NCBI GenBank assembly: GCA_963711495.1
Contig: CAVQEK010000004.1
Location: 2,170,001-2,234,000 of the forward strand
Direction: 5' to 3'
Source: CAVQEK01 sp963711495
Lineage (GTDB): Bacteria; Bacteroidota; Bacteroidia; Cytophagales; Cyclobacteriaceae
Length of the DNA: 64,000 nt
Part shown: positions 26,677 to 36,317 of the stretch, piece after piece
Numbering within the stretch: the stretch's first letter is position 1
Layout of the letters: each line of letters opens with the position of its first letter
Program-made: the position numbers and the translations under genes
The notes under the pieces: model-generated
Seen by the model: the letters and a program-made list of their open reading frames with translations, nothing else
Databases searched by the model: none
What the model was told of the DNA's origin: nothing

Positions 26677-27528
26677 ATGAAACGGTTAAATACTTTTTTT
26701 CTTCTGGCGCTTTTCCTTTTTCCCGGAGCTATTATAGCGCAGCCGAGTTTTCATGTCGGATTTACGACAGCCGTGAACAGTACTTTTGTACTTGACAAAG
26801 GCCTGCATTCAGATCCGCGATACGATGCACAGGCAACCTACAAATGGGCACCTGTCGGATTTAGTTTTGGTTTGGATATCACAAAAGGATTTGGTCTGCA
26901 ACTGGAATCCATCAAGGCTGCGGAAGGTCAGATCTATCAAATGATCGATATTTATCAATCGGTGGTCGGAGAACATAAATTTGATCTTCAATATTTACAG
27001 TTTCCGTTGTTAATGCGTTTTATGGGAAGTGGTGTTAAGCCAGCCCGTTTTAATTTTCAAATAGGGCCACAACTTTCCATTCTTCAAAAAGGAGTAGAAT
27101 CAATGTATTATGCTGCATCAACACAACAGATTCCGGACGGTGCAGAAATTCCGGAGGGGGCGATTTTAAATGATGATGGCACATACTCCGTGCCTGAACT
27201 GCAGTCTACTGTTCTGATGAGCAAAAATGCTGAAAATGAATTGCAGCGATTTAAAGATAAGGAGCTGCAATTGGCCTTTGGTTTTGGAATGGATTTCGAT
27301 TTGTTGAAATATTTTTACCTCTCTGCCAATGTTCGGGCAAATTACAGTTTTACTGATATGCGCAACAGTGATTTGTTGGAACTTATTCGCAGCGACAATC
27401 TGGGTAGCCTGCTCGATAACAGGGCGAATTTGCTGGTCGGTGTACAAATTGGATTGCACTGGGTAATTGGTGGAAATCGTTCCTTCAAAGCAAGCAAAAA
27501 AGAAGTGGAGGAAGATATTTTTCGGTGA
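26677..27528 (+). CDS. outer membrane beta-barrel protein (PorT/OMP_b-brl family)
   Basis: 283 residues with a signal peptide (about 1-21, ending IIAQP). The rest alternates hydrophobic and polar residues as in an 8-stranded beta barrel, with typical phrases such as LQYLQFPLLMRF, FNFQIGPQLSIL and LVGVQIGLHW. It belongs to the broad Bacteroidota outer-membrane beta-barrel group. An insert of about 50 residues (145-195) would form a long surface loop. The C-terminus is charged rather than the usual aromatic residue. It is monocistronic and its ligand is unknown. Confidence 0.8.
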   Translation: MKRLNTFFLLALFLFPGAIIAQPSFHVGFTTAVNSTFVLDKGLHSDPRYDAQATYKWAPVGFSFGLDITKGFGLQLESIKAAEGQIYQMIDIYQSVVGEHKFDLQYLQFPLLMRFMGSGVKPARFNFQIGPQLSILQKGVESMYYAASTQQIPDGAEIPEGAILNDDGTYSVPELQSTVLMSKNAENELQRFKDKELQLAFGFGMDFDLLKYFYLSANVRANYSFTDMRNSDLLELIRSDNLGSLLDNRANLLVGVQIGLHWVIGGNRSFKASKKEVEEDIFR

Positions 27529-27634
27529 TCATCTAAAGCCTTCCTTTAGTCATCAGAATCTGAGTTGGTTAAATTGTAATTTTTGTTCGGATATCTCATA
27601 AGAATGGTTCGTTATTGAACAATCTTCAATAGGG

Positions 27635-27751
27635 ATGCAGGCACAAAGTTTTGATTTTGATGAGCAACTTAAAGACGGAGTACATACCACTATTGACATT
27701 GTCCTGGAAATGGGTGACTCTGCAGAAAAATTGAAAAAACAAAATTCATAA
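27635..27751 (+). pseudogene. short ORF or gene remnant in the 27.5-27.8 kb spacer
   Basis: 38 codons from ATG to stop (MQAQSFDFDEQLKDG, ending AEKLKKQNS). The frame is open a further 14 codons upstream with plausible codon use (EWFVIEQSSIG). It could be a small real protein or the tail of a lost gene. Nothing in it was recognised. The rest of this 309-bp spacer holds only a weak hairpin. Confidence 0.25.
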
Positions 27752-27779
27752 ACAAATTTTCTTGGTCAACTCAAAATGG

Positions 27780-27809
27780 TCATTCCTTTTTTGGAATGGT
27801 CTTTTCTTA
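27780..27809 (+). terminator. putative terminator before the convergent SGNH esterase gene
   Basis: CATTCC (27781-27786), T6 loop, GGAATG (27793-27798), followed by TCTTTTCTT. The stem is short, so this is tentative. Confidence 0.4.
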
Positions 27810-27837
27810 AGAGATTGTATTGATGTCTTGGGATCTT

Positions 27838-28929
27838 TTACCAGCCTATTTTTTTTTGTATGAACGATATTAAAGTGTCTGCCATAATTCTATGATCAGT
27901 TCTGCGAGGATGACCGTTTTTATTCATGTAAGGGAAGAACAGCATCATGATGTTGTGGTCATGCAATGCATAAACCGCAGATTGAACATAGCCTGGCCAA
28001 GGCGAATCTTTTCTGGTAGCATCCATAGGACCGAGCGCGCAGATGATAGGAGTTCCTGGATATACATTCCTGATTTTCTCTACAAAAGACTTGTAGGCAT
28101 TGATGATAAAAGTCGAATCTGGTGGATTGGCATCGAATCTTGCTTTGAAAGAAGGATGCTCCGGCATATTGACCAGCCAAGAATCGTTCTGAAACAGATT
28201 GATAACCACGAGATCCGGTGTGACTTGGTTGAAATTCCATTTACTAAGAGAATCGGCTGGATTCAGCCGATCATACATTTCGGGCATGATCAATGGGAAC
28301 CAACTGACCATAATACCAATACCTGATTTGACTGTGCAAATATAGTCAGCTTTAAAGTGCCGTGCTGTGATTGCAGCATAGGTGAAATAATTATTGGTAT
28401 TGGTACTATCAGGGGTATCAGTGCCGGTAGTATCGTCAATGGCATAGCCTGCAGTAATTGAATTGCCAAAAAATTCTATAACATGTTTGTTTCCCGGGGG
28501 CAATTTCATCAGTTGGCCATTGATGGTTTCAAGACCATAAAACCAGGTTTTGCCCAAATCCCATTCAGTGCGTTTAATCAAGGCAATAGTATGTTCACCT
28601 GTTGGCAAGCCAGCGGCCAGGGTATAATAGGTGGTAGCAGTATCAAGTTTAATATACCGCAGACTGTCATCATCAATTACTACATTGAAATAGTTTTTGC
28701 CATTTTCGTCCTTTAAATATGCTTTAAGAGAATCTCCTTCAAATTTGACAAGAATCTTTGATCCAGGCCAATAAATTTCGGCAGCATTTTCACCATGGTT
28801 TATCCTGCCCGTATATCGGATCAAATTGTTGTCTGTTTTGATAAACTGCCTGCGATGTTCTTGGCAGGCGGAAATTAAGGCAAGGGTACACAAAAAGAAT
28901 AATGAAAGAAAACATCTTTGGAAGTTCAT
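27838..28929 (-). CDS. SGNH/GDSL esterase lipoprotein, carbohydrate esterase family 2-like
   Basis: 363 residues with a lipoprotein signal (LALISAC, lipobox Cys at about 22). An N-terminal beta-sandwich (about 38-140, RYTGRINHGENAAEIYWPGS) resembles the CE2 jelly-roll domain. The SGNH hydrolase domain has block I FFGNSITAGY (nucleophile Ser), a block with NLFQNDSW, and a C-terminal DHRIMA segment where the catalytic Asp/His pair is expected. CE2 enzymes remove acetyl groups from xylan, mannan or similar. It is divergent from the sigma/FecR/SusCD locus and may belong to the same glycan programme. Confidence 0.82.
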   Translation of the reverse strand: MNFQRCFLSLFFLCTLALISACQEHRRQFIKTDNNLIRYTGRINHGENAAEIYWPGSKILVKFEGDSLKAYLKDENGKNYFNVVIDDDSLRYIKLDTATTYYTLAAGLPTGEHTIALIKRTEWDLGKTWFYGLETINGQLMKLPPGNKHVIEFFGNSITAGYAIDDTTGTDTPDSTNTNNYFTYAAITARHFKADYICTVKSGIGIMVSWFPLIMPEMYDRLNPADSLSKWNFNQVTPDLVVINLFQNDSWLVNMPEHPSFKARFDANPPDSTFIINAYKSFVEKIRNVYPGTPIICALGPMDATRKDSPWPGYVQSAVYALHDHNIMMLFFPYMNKNGHPRRTDHRIMADTLISFIQKKIGW

Positions 28930-29157
28930 TTTTTAATGTTAACTCAGCCCGATCGGAGAAATTACTTCAAAAATAACTTTTATTGAAAAAATATAGAACT
29001 CCAATGGTACTTATTCATGGTATTAATCGAAAGATTTTTCTTAGGGTTAAATCCAATAAAAAAAACATTAAAATGAATTGACATTTAAAGAATTTCAATT
29101 TTCGTTGATTTTGGTATAATAAAATTATAACTTTCTTAACAATTCAAATTTTTTAAG

Positions 29158-29781
29158 GTGGTGAAAGGAAATGTGCCCAAAGACTTACTTTTAAGAATTG
29201 CCACAAAGGATGATCAGATTGCTTTCAGGGAATTATTTCACAATTATTTCGGAAGGCTTTTAAATCTGGCTAAATATTTTGTCAATTCAGAAATAGTTGC
29301 CGAGGAAATGGTTTCCAATGTTTTCATTAAAATATGGAATAACCGGTCCCAATTAACCGGTATTGCAAGCCTGGATAAGTATTTATACACGGCAATAAAG
29401 AATCAGTGTTACAATTATCTTCGCGACAATCAGCGGTATTTATACCAGACTTTAGAGACCGATCGCAGTAATTTAATTACTGATTTTCAAAATCCGGAGA
29501 CACAATTATTAGATAATGAGTTGAGGGATGTTTTAAAAAAGGCCATTGACAATCTTCCGCCAAAATGTAAAATTATTTTCAGAATGGTAAGGGAAGATGG
29601 CTTAAAATATTGCGAAGCTGCTGAGATTTTGGGTATTTCTCCAAAAACGGTGGATGTACAGATTGGAAGGGCTGTGCAGAAACTAAAAATAGTAGTAGAA
29701 CTTTATTTTGAAAATAAAAAATCTCATAGAACGAATAAAGCCCTGCTTTTGATTTTTCTCATGACATCTTTATTTGTATAA
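29158..29781 (+). CDS. RNA polymerase ECF sigma-70 factor of the polysaccharide locus
   Basis: 207 residues, the Bacteroidota SigL/FecI-like type. The sigma2 region (about 20-90) includes NSEIVAEEMVSNVFIKIW, and sigma4 (about 130-185) includes LPPKCKIIFRMVREDGLKYCEAAEILGISPKTVDVQIGRA. The C-terminus has a short hydrophobic tail. The start is GTG (29158 or 29161), embedded in a 13-base sequence identical to that at the other ECF gene in this window. The fecR gene follows 76 bp later. It is expected to be held by FecR and released when the downstream SusC receptor is occupied. Confidence 0.92.
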   Translation: MVKGNVPKDLLLRIATKDDQIAFRELFHNYFGRLLNLAKYFVNSEIVAEEMVSNVFIKIWNNRSQLTGIASLDKYLYTAIKNQCYNYLRDNQRYLYQTLETDRSNLITDFQNPETQLLDNELRDVLKKAIDNLPPKCKIIFRMVREDGLKYCEAAEILGISPKTVDVQIGRAVQKLKIVVELYFENKKSHRTNKALLLIFLMTSLFV

Positions 29782-29857
29782 TTTTTCAGGGGGGCTTGTA
29801 AGGATTTTTTGAAGTGTAAGTGTCCTAATATAAAACCCAACCAGGTTTTCAAATAGT

Positions 29858-30970
29858 ATGCAACAAGAACTTGTAAATCGGCTTCTGGCTAGGATCATTT
29901 CAGGAAATGCTTCACCTATTGATCAAAAAGAGTTTCAGCATTGGTTGAACATTTCCCCTAATAATCTAATGCTATTTGAACAACTTGAAAAGGCCTGGCA
30001 AGAAACAAAGACCGAAATCAGGTCGAACGCACAGCAGGAAGAAAGGGTTTTCAATAATATTTCAAACCAAACTTTTAAGGCTTCAGAAAACACCATTTCC
30101 GCACCAAAGCAAAGTACAGTTTCCACATACTCTTCTGGTATTCAGTGGTATAAATATTATAAATATGTCGCCATTGTATCTTTCTTCATAGCAGCAATTT
30201 CTTTATTTTTTTATTTTATAAAATCCCAGGAAGTTAAAAATACAGCAGATCAAGCAGGATTAGTTTTACGCGAATTACCCAAAGGACAAAAATTAAGATT
30301 TTACCTGCCTGATGGTAGTGTGGTATGGCTTAATGCGGGCAGCAAAATCAAATATCCATCCACTTTTGGAGAAAAGACCAGAAATGTAGAGTTGGAAGGC
30401 GAAGCATTTTTTAATGTTGTAAGGGATACCACCAGGAAATTTATTATTAAGACCGGATCAATAGAAACCGTTGTGCTGGGCACTTCTTTTAATGTCCAGG
30501 CATTGCCGGAATACAATGATATTCGCGTTGCCGTAAAATCAGGCCGGGTGTTGGTTGAAAATGTGATTCAAAATCCAAACCAAGTGTCAGTTTTAAAGGA
30601 TTCTGTAGTACTTCAACCATCACAGATGGCCATTTTTAACAAAGCAGAGAATAAACTTGAAATGACCGATTGCAATATTGATGACATTATTGGTTGGAAG
30701 GATGGCATTTTGGTATTTAATGATGCTGATTTATCCAATGTGATCAATGATCTGGAAAGGTGGTACGGTGTAAACTTTGTTGTGGACAGTCAAATCAAAA
30801 CCAACCACCTGTTTACAGGAGATTTTGAAAATAACAGTCTTGAATACGTCCTGCAAGGTATATGTTATGCCTCTGATCTCAATTTTAAAATTGATGGCAA
30901 TACAGTATTTCTATATGAAAAATCCAGTAACATGATGAAAACAAATACTAATGGAAATGTATCAGAATAG
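29858..30970 (+). CDS. FecR family anti-sigma factor
   Basis: 370 residues. A cytoplasmic N-terminal region (about 1-100) holds the sigma factor, one transmembrane helix spans about 102-122, and a periplasmic FecR domain (about 135-240) contains LPDGSVVWLNAGSKIKYP and GEAFFNV. A C-terminal DUF4974 domain (about 285-355) resembles an STN domain (LSNVINDLERWYGVNFVV) and probably meets the STN domain of the TonB receptor. It sits between the sigma factor and SusC genes, the standard order for trans-envelope signalling. Confidence 0.93.
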   Translation: MQQELVNRLLARIISGNASPIDQKEFQHWLNISPNNLMLFEQLEKAWQETKTEIRSNAQQEERVFNNISNQTFKASENTISAPKQSTVSTYSSGIQWYKYYKYVAIVSFFIAAISLFFYFIKSQEVKNTADQAGLVLRELPKGQKLRFYLPDGSVVWLNAGSKIKYPSTFGEKTRNVELEGEAFFNVVRDTTRKFIIKTGSIETVVLGTSFNVQALPEYNDIRVAVKSGRVLVENVIQNPNQVSVLKDSVVLQPSQMAIFNKAENKLEMTDCNIDDIIGWKDGILVFNDADLSNVINDLERWYGVNFVVDSQIKTNHLFTGDFENNSLEYVLQGICYASDLNFKIDGNTVFLYEKSSNMMKTNTNGNVSE

Positions 30971-30984
30971 CAGTTAATAAAAGA

Positions 30985-31014
30985 GCCAGTTCATCAATAA
31001 ACTGGCCCCAAACT
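30985..31014 (+). terminator. hairpin between fecR and susC, possible attenuator
   Basis: GCCAGTT (30985-30991), 8-base loop, AACTGGC (31000-31006), then CCCAAACTTTTC. The stem is good and the T tract weak. It lies 100 bp before the susC ATG and could partly separate regulator from structural gene transcription. Confidence 0.45.
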
Positions 31015-31106
31015 TTTCTCATCACCAGCATTCAATTGCCAGATTGAACGAAGTGATTGGAAGAGTAAAATGTTAATTGAAAGTATTATATAAAACGCTT
31101 AAAACT

Positions 31107-34100
31107 ATGAAATTAAAACTACTAAGACAAGTATTGGTCATGTCTAAATATTCGCTTATTGGCCTGTTTGTTCAGTGTTTATTATTCAATGTGATGTGGG
31201 CCAAAGATGGTATAGCACAGAACAAGAGCATTGATGAAGTGTATCTTTCAATCAAACTTGATAATGTCAGATTGATTGATGCGCTTAAAGAAATTGAATC
31301 CCGCACGGAGTTCAATTTTGCTTATGATAAAAGTTTGCTGAATGAACAAACAAAAATTAGTGTAACCGCGCGCAACAAATCTCTGGGATTTATCCTGAAA
31401 AAAATATCCAGAGAAGCCCAATTGGATTTTCGCAGAGTGGATCAACAGATTTATGTCAAAAATAATAGCAACAAAAAATTCCTTATTGATGCTGACGGCG
31501 AGGAAAACATTTACTTTCAGGGACTTACCATAACCGGAAGTGTTAAATCGTCAGATGATAACGAATATCTTCCCGGTGTCAATGTTATCATAAAAGGAAC
31601 CAGCAAAGGTACTGTTACCGATGTTAATGGTGCTTTTAAAATTGTAGTCCCCGATGAAAATACGGTATTAGTGTTTAGTTCAGTTGGTTATGTTCAACAG
31701 GAAGTTGCAGTAAATAACCAATCCGTCATCAATGTTGAAATGAAACAAGATGTTACAAACCTCCAGGAAGTAGTGGTGATCGGATATGGGGAGATGAAGA
31801 AAAGTGATTTAACGAGCGCTTATGTTAATGTCGGTTCAGACCAAATTGAAAGTACTGTCAATACAACAATTGATCAGGCTTTACAAGGAAGAGCAGCGGG
31901 TGTTTATGTTACTCAAAATTCTGGTCAACCTGGGGGAGGTGTCTCAGTATTAATTAGAGGAGTCAGTACAATAACTGGAAGTACTGAACCATTATACGTC
32001 ATTGACGGTGTTCAAGTGGAAGGACAATCAGTAAGTTATGGATCTACGAGTTCTTCAAATCCGATCGCCGGATTAAATCCTTCTGATATTGAAAGTATTG
32101 ATGTTCTTCAGGGTCCTTCTGCAACTGCCATATACGGGTCAAGAGCTACAAATGGTGTAATTTTAATTACTACCAAAAGAGGAAAGGCAGGAGAAACAAA
32201 AGTATCTTATGGTTTCCAATATAACCTGCAAACCCCTCCAAAAAAGCTTGATGTAATGAACCTACGCCAATATGCTCAAATGGTAGGGGAATATCATGAT
32301 ATAGCTGGAGGAGAAACCCCTGAAGAATTTTTGGATCCGTCCCTTTTGGGGGAAGGTACAGATTGGCAGCATGAATTATATCGAAATGCTCCCATGAATA
32401 ACCATCAACTGAGCTTAAGTGGGGGGAGTGAAAAAACGTCTTTTTATCTTTCAGGAGAATATTTGAATCAAGATGGAATGGTTTTAGGATCTGGTTTTGA
32501 CAGATATTCCGTGAGATTGAATATTGACAATAAAACGCGAGAGTGGTTAAGTATTGGCGCAAATTTTAGTTTTAACCAAACAAATGAGGATCTCACAACC
32601 AGCCAGGAAAATATTATTCAAAAAGCAGTTCAATTAACACCTCAGATTCCTGTGCAAAATCTTGATGGCACTTGGGGAGGAGGGGACGACACAAACGGGG
32701 CAAACCAATTCGCGCCTGTAAATCCGATTGCCTTGGCGAATTTAACGACCAACGATTTAACCAGAAGACAATTTTTGGGGGGGTTAAATTTAGATATTAA
32801 AATTATGGAAGGATTGCATTTCCGTACTGCTTTTAATAGCAACCTCGGATTTTCGCAATCAAATTATTATGTCCCAAGTTATCGATTTGGTTACCAGGTA
32901 AATCCTACGGCATCTTTAACAAATAGCTCAAACTCCAATACCTACTGGAATTGGAATCAACTCATCCAATATGATAAACAAATTGGCAAACATCATATTG
33001 GTTTAATGGCAAGTCATGAAGCTCAGGAGTCATCCTGGAAAAATCTTTCTGGTGGAAGAACGGGTTTTGTTACAGATGAAGTGCTAGACTTAAACATTGG
33101 AGATGCCTCTACAGCGACCAATGGTGGTGGACAAGGTGATTGGGCCATGGAGTCTTACCTGGGAAGACTGACTTACAATTATGACGATCGATATATATTG
33201 TTGGGAACTGTAAGGGCAGACGGTTCGGTTAATTTTGGACCTGAAAACAGGTGGGGGATTTTTCCTTCAGTGTCGGCAGCGTGGAGAATTTCCCAAGAGT
33301 CATTTTTTAATGTCCCGTTTATTAATGAACTGAAATTGAGACTCGAATCTGGGATGACAGGCAACCAGGGCAGTGGACAAGGCATTTATTCTCCACTAGG
33401 GTCAGCTCCAACCCAGTGGGGTACCGGATTTCTGCCCAATAAATATAGTAACCCGGAATTAAAATGGGAAGAGACCCTGACTAATAACATTGGATTGAAT
33501 TTAGGACTGTTTGAAAATAGAATCCAGCTTGAGTTTGATTACTATGATAAGCAAACCGACAATTTACTTTTAGACAATCCACTGCCATGGTATATGGGAA
33601 CAAACGGAACAGGGTCGGTTGGTCCTCCAATTGTCAATATAGGATCTTTGGAAAACAGAGGTTGGAGTTTCACTTTAAATACCGTTAATATTAATAAGGG
33701 CAACTTTAAATGGGAGTCTAATTTGAACGTTTCAAGCTTTAAAACAAAAATTAAAGCATTCTACTCAGAAACGGCAATATTAGACAGAACTTCCTGGTGG
33801 ATGGATAACTGGACCCAGAGGTCGGTTGTTGGGCAAGCTCCCTGGCTATTTTTGGGCTATGTTGAAGAAGGTATTTTTCAATCAATAGAGGAAATTCAAA
33901 ATAGCGCTCTTCCGGTGGATAATAACGGGGACGAACTGGCCATCGACGAAGATCATGTCTGGGTTGGAGATGTTAAATTTAAGGACATAAGTGGTCCTGA
34001 AGGCAAGCCTGATGGTATAATTGACGTAAACGATCTTACTTTTATCGGGAACCCTTGGCCGAAACTATTTGCAGGTTTCACAAATACATTTTCTTACAAA

Positions 34101-34616
34101 GGCTTTGATTTAAGCATTTTGCTTACCGGTACTTATGGAAATGATATATACAATTATACAGCAAGGGCAAATTCAAATCCAAACAATATTAATTTAAGTA
34201 GAAATTTGCTCGTTGATGCAACTAACTACGCCAAAATTACCATAGACGAAGAGGGCAATCCGGTTCTTGAAAATCCCGATACCAATGTGCCAAGGATTTC
34301 ACATGGTCCGAACGGAAATTATGAAAGGCACACTGATAAATGGGTTGAAGATGGTTCATATATAAAAGTCAAGAATATAACCCTCACCTATAATTTGCCA
34401 TCGGCATTTCTTTCAAAACAGCGTATTGTACAGGCAGCAAGAGTCTCAATAGGTGCGCAAAATGTTTATACGCTTACAAATTACACAGGTTATGATCCCG
34501 AAGTTGGAGCTTATGTTGGAAGGGATGTTAGCGCAGCTAATCAAGCTATAGGTGTGGATAATGGGCGTTATCCTTTGACTCCTGTTTATTCATTAAGTGT
34601 AGGCATTGATTTTTAA
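31107..34616 (+). CDS. SusC/RagA family TonB-linked outer membrane receptor with STN domain
   Basis: 1169 residues from ATG 31107; an in-frame TTG at 31077 is less likely. After the signal region comes an STN domain (about 40-105, LIDALKEIESRTEFNFAYD) that signals to FecR. A carboxypeptidase-regulatory-like domain follows (about 140-215, LPGVNVIIKGTSKGTVTDVNGAF), then the plug (about 225-335, including VVVIGYGEMKKSDLT and PLYVIDGVQ) and a 22-strand-type barrel to the C-terminal Phe. It imports oligosaccharides with the SusD protein encoded next. The N-terminal STN domain marks it as a signalling receptor. Confidence 0.96.
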   Translation: MKLKLLRQVLVMSKYSLIGLFVQCLLFNVMWAKDGIAQNKSIDEVYLSIKLDNVRLIDALKEIESRTEFNFAYDKSLLNEQTKISVTARNKSLGFILKKISREAQLDFRRVDQQIYVKNNSNKKFLIDADGEENIYFQGLTITGSVKSSDDNEYLPGVNVIIKGTSKGTVTDVNGAFKIVVPDENTVLVFSSVGYVQQEVAVNNQSVINVEMKQDVTNLQEVVVIGYGEMKKSDLTSAYVNVGSDQIESTVNTTIDQALQGRAAGVYVTQNSGQPGGGVSVLIRGVSTITGSTEPLYVIDGVQVEGQSVSYGSTSSSNPIAGLNPSDIESIDVLQGPSATAIYGSRATNGVILITTKRGKAGETKVSYGFQYNLQTPPKKLDVMNLRQYAQMVGEYHDIAGGETPEEFLDPSLLGEGTDWQHELYRNAPMNNHQLSLSGGSEKTSFYLSGEYLNQDGMVLGSGFDRYSVRLNIDNKTREWLSIGANFSFNQTNEDLTTSQENIIQKAVQLTPQIPVQNLDGTWGGGDDTNGANQFAPVNPIALANLTTNDLTRRQFLGGLNLDIKIMEGLHFRTAFNSNLGFSQSNYYVPSYRFGYQVNPTASLTNSSNSNTYWNWNQLIQYDKQIGKHHIGLMASHEAQESSWKNLSGGRTGFVTDEVLDLNIGDASTATNGGGQGDWAMESYLGRLTYNYDDRYILLGTVRADGSVNFGPENRWGIFPSVSAAWRISQESFFNVPFINELKLRLESGMTGNQGSGQGIYSPLGSAPTQWGTGFLPNKYSNPELKWEETLTNNIGLNLGLFENRIQLEFDYYDKQTDNLLLDNPLPWYMGTNGTGSVGPPIVNIGSLENRGWSFTLNTVNINKGNFKWESNLNVSSFKTKIKAFYSETAILDRTSWWMDNWTQRSVVGQAPWLFLGYVEEGIFQSIEEIQNSALPVDNNGDELAIDEDHVWVGDVKFKDISGPEGKPDGIIDVNDLTFIGNPWPKLFAGFTNTFSYKGFDLSILLTGTYGNDIYNYTARANSNPNNINLSRNLLVDATNYAKITIDEEGNPVLENPDTNVPRISHGPNGNYERHTDKWVEDGSYIKVKNITLTYNLPSAFLSKQRIVQAARVSIGAQNVYTLTNYTGYDPEVGAYVGRDVSAANQAIGVDNGRYPLTPVYSLSVGIDF

Positions 34617-34633
34617 AGTTAAAAATTAAGAAA

Positions 34634-36313
34634 ATGAAAATCACATTAAAAACATATAAGTGGGTTATTCTGTCCATGACATTGACTTTTATTTATGGCT
34701 GTTCGGATACTTTTTTGGAACGACCACCCAAAGACACAATTGTTGACGCCAGTTTCTTTAAGGACGACGATCAAGTGTTAGCGGGAACTGCTTTGTTATA
34801 CAATCAGGTCTGGTTTGATTATAATGATAAGGCCAGCTATAATCTTGGGGATTTTAGAGGAGGAACCGCATATTCAGCGTGGAATGACAGAAACAATGTG
34901 GAATTTAATACTACTGCCAATACGTCAGATAATGGTGCTGCTTGGAGAGCTTTTTTTAATGTAGTAGGACAATCCAACACGGTTATTCAAAACATTAATA
35001 GATATGCCGGAGAAGAAGTTTCTGATGATGTTAAAAAAATGGCAATCGCTGAAGCGAGATTTATGAGGAGCTTAGCGTACAGATTTTTGGTGATGAATTG
35101 GGGCCCTGTTCCAATTATCGAGAATAATTTGACATTGTTATCGGATACTACGAAAACCAGGAATACTGAAGCAAGCGTGTGGAAGTACATCACAATAGAA
35201 ATGAGAGCAGCGGCCAAAGGTTTACCTACAACTCCGGTACTTGAAGGCAGGCTTACAAAATGGTCGGCAGAGGCAATGTTAGCGAGATTTTATTTGACAA
35301 GAGCAGGAGTAGGTTCTACAGACGGTAATCGAAATCAGGTCTTTCTTGATAGTGCCAAATATTTTGCGAAACAAGTAATAGATGAAAGTGGCGCTTCATT
35401 ATTAAATAATTATGAGGATCTTTTTAAATACCCTTATGATAACAATGCCGAATCTTTATTTTCCCTTCAATGGTTTTACTCCGGACCGAATACCTGGGGT
35501 ACCCAAAATAGTACACCTGCCTATTTAGCCTATAGTCCGGACATTGCCAATGGCGATGGTTGGGGAGGCGATAAAGGAGCCTCGTATTGGATGTTGAGCC
35601 TTTATCAGGGATTGATGACAAATGGAAACACGCTGGATCAACGGTTGAAAGCTACCTTCATGCTTCCTGGAGCTCATTATCCTGAGATTTCACAATCTCA
35701 AGTTGATGAAAATGGAAATTCTTATGAACAGGAACTAATTTATCCGAATAACACAAGCGATGTTAGTTTTGCTGCAGTAAAAAAATATGTAACCGGGAAG
35801 GCAAAAGATGTTGATGGTCAAGCTGCATCACAAAGATATGGCAATGACACTTATATGATAAGATTAGCAGAAATGTATTTAATATATGCTGAAGCGGTTT
35901 TAGGAAATAATGCCTCAACAACGGATGCGCTTGCCCTTGAATACTTCAACAAAGTTCATAGGAGAGCAGGTCTTCCTGAATTTGAAGATCCTTTAACATT
36001 TGACGACATTTTTAAAGAAAGAATGATTGAATTTGCTATGGAAGGAATGTCATGGTATGATTTTGTTCGGTTGCATTATTTTAATCCTAACAAAGCATAT
36101 GAAATATTAAGTAATCAGGACCGGGGATTATTTGGGATTGTACCAAATCAATTTCCTGATCCTACTTCCTGGACAATCACCAAAACATCTTGGGACAATA
36201 ACAGAACATTCGTAGCAAATTCCGGGAATTTTTTAATACCTATTCCGGCTACCGAGATGAGCCAGGCGCCTAATTTAGCTAAGGAACCTGTGGAATATGA
36301 TTTTGGAAATTAG
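34634..36313 (+). CDS. SusD/RagB family glycan-binding lipoprotein
   Basis: 559 residues, a lipoprotein (IYGCSDTF, lipobox Cys near 23). It has the SusD helical TPR-like fold with typical parts: AIAEARFMRSLAYRFLVMNWGPVP near 135-160, TKWSAEAMLARFYLTRAG near 205, and the C-terminal IRLAEMYLIYAEA with ERMIEFAMEGMSWYDFVR. It closes over the SusC barrel and captures the glycan. It follows susC by 17 bp. Confidence 0.96.
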   Translation: MKITLKTYKWVILSMTLTFIYGCSDTFLERPPKDTIVDASFFKDDDQVLAGTALLYNQVWFDYNDKASYNLGDFRGGTAYSAWNDRNNVEFNTTANTSDNGAAWRAFFNVVGQSNTVIQNINRYAGEEVSDDVKKMAIAEARFMRSLAYRFLVMNWGPVPIIENNLTLLSDTTKTRNTEASVWKYITIEMRAAAKGLPTTPVLEGRLTKWSAEAMLARFYLTRAGVGSTDGNRNQVFLDSAKYFAKQVIDESGASLLNNYEDLFKYPYDNNAESLFSLQWFYSGPNTWGTQNSTPAYLAYSPDIANGDGWGGDKGASYWMLSLYQGLMTNGNTLDQRLKATFMLPGAHYPEISQSQVDENGNSYEQELIYPNNTSDVSFAAVKKYVTGKAKDVDGQAASQRYGNDTYMIRLAEMYLIYAEAVLGNNASTTDALALEYFNKVHRRAGLPEFEDPLTFDDIFKERMIEFAMEGMSWYDFVRLHYFNPNKAYEILSNQDRGLFGIVPNQFPDPTSWTITKTSWDNNRTFVANSGNFLIPIPATEMSQAPNLAKEPVEYDFGN

Positions 36314-36317
36314 AATT

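Noticed and set aside
27892..28326. 144-codon plus-strand open frame inside the SGNH esterase gene
   Set aside because: Antisense to a clear esterase; its sequence is Arg/Ile-rich and matches no family.
29858..30970. Possibility that the two ECF/FecR sets are a recent segmental duplication
   Set aside because: The sigma and FecR proteins share only family-level similarity and the receptors are of different types; only the 13-base start sequence is identical.
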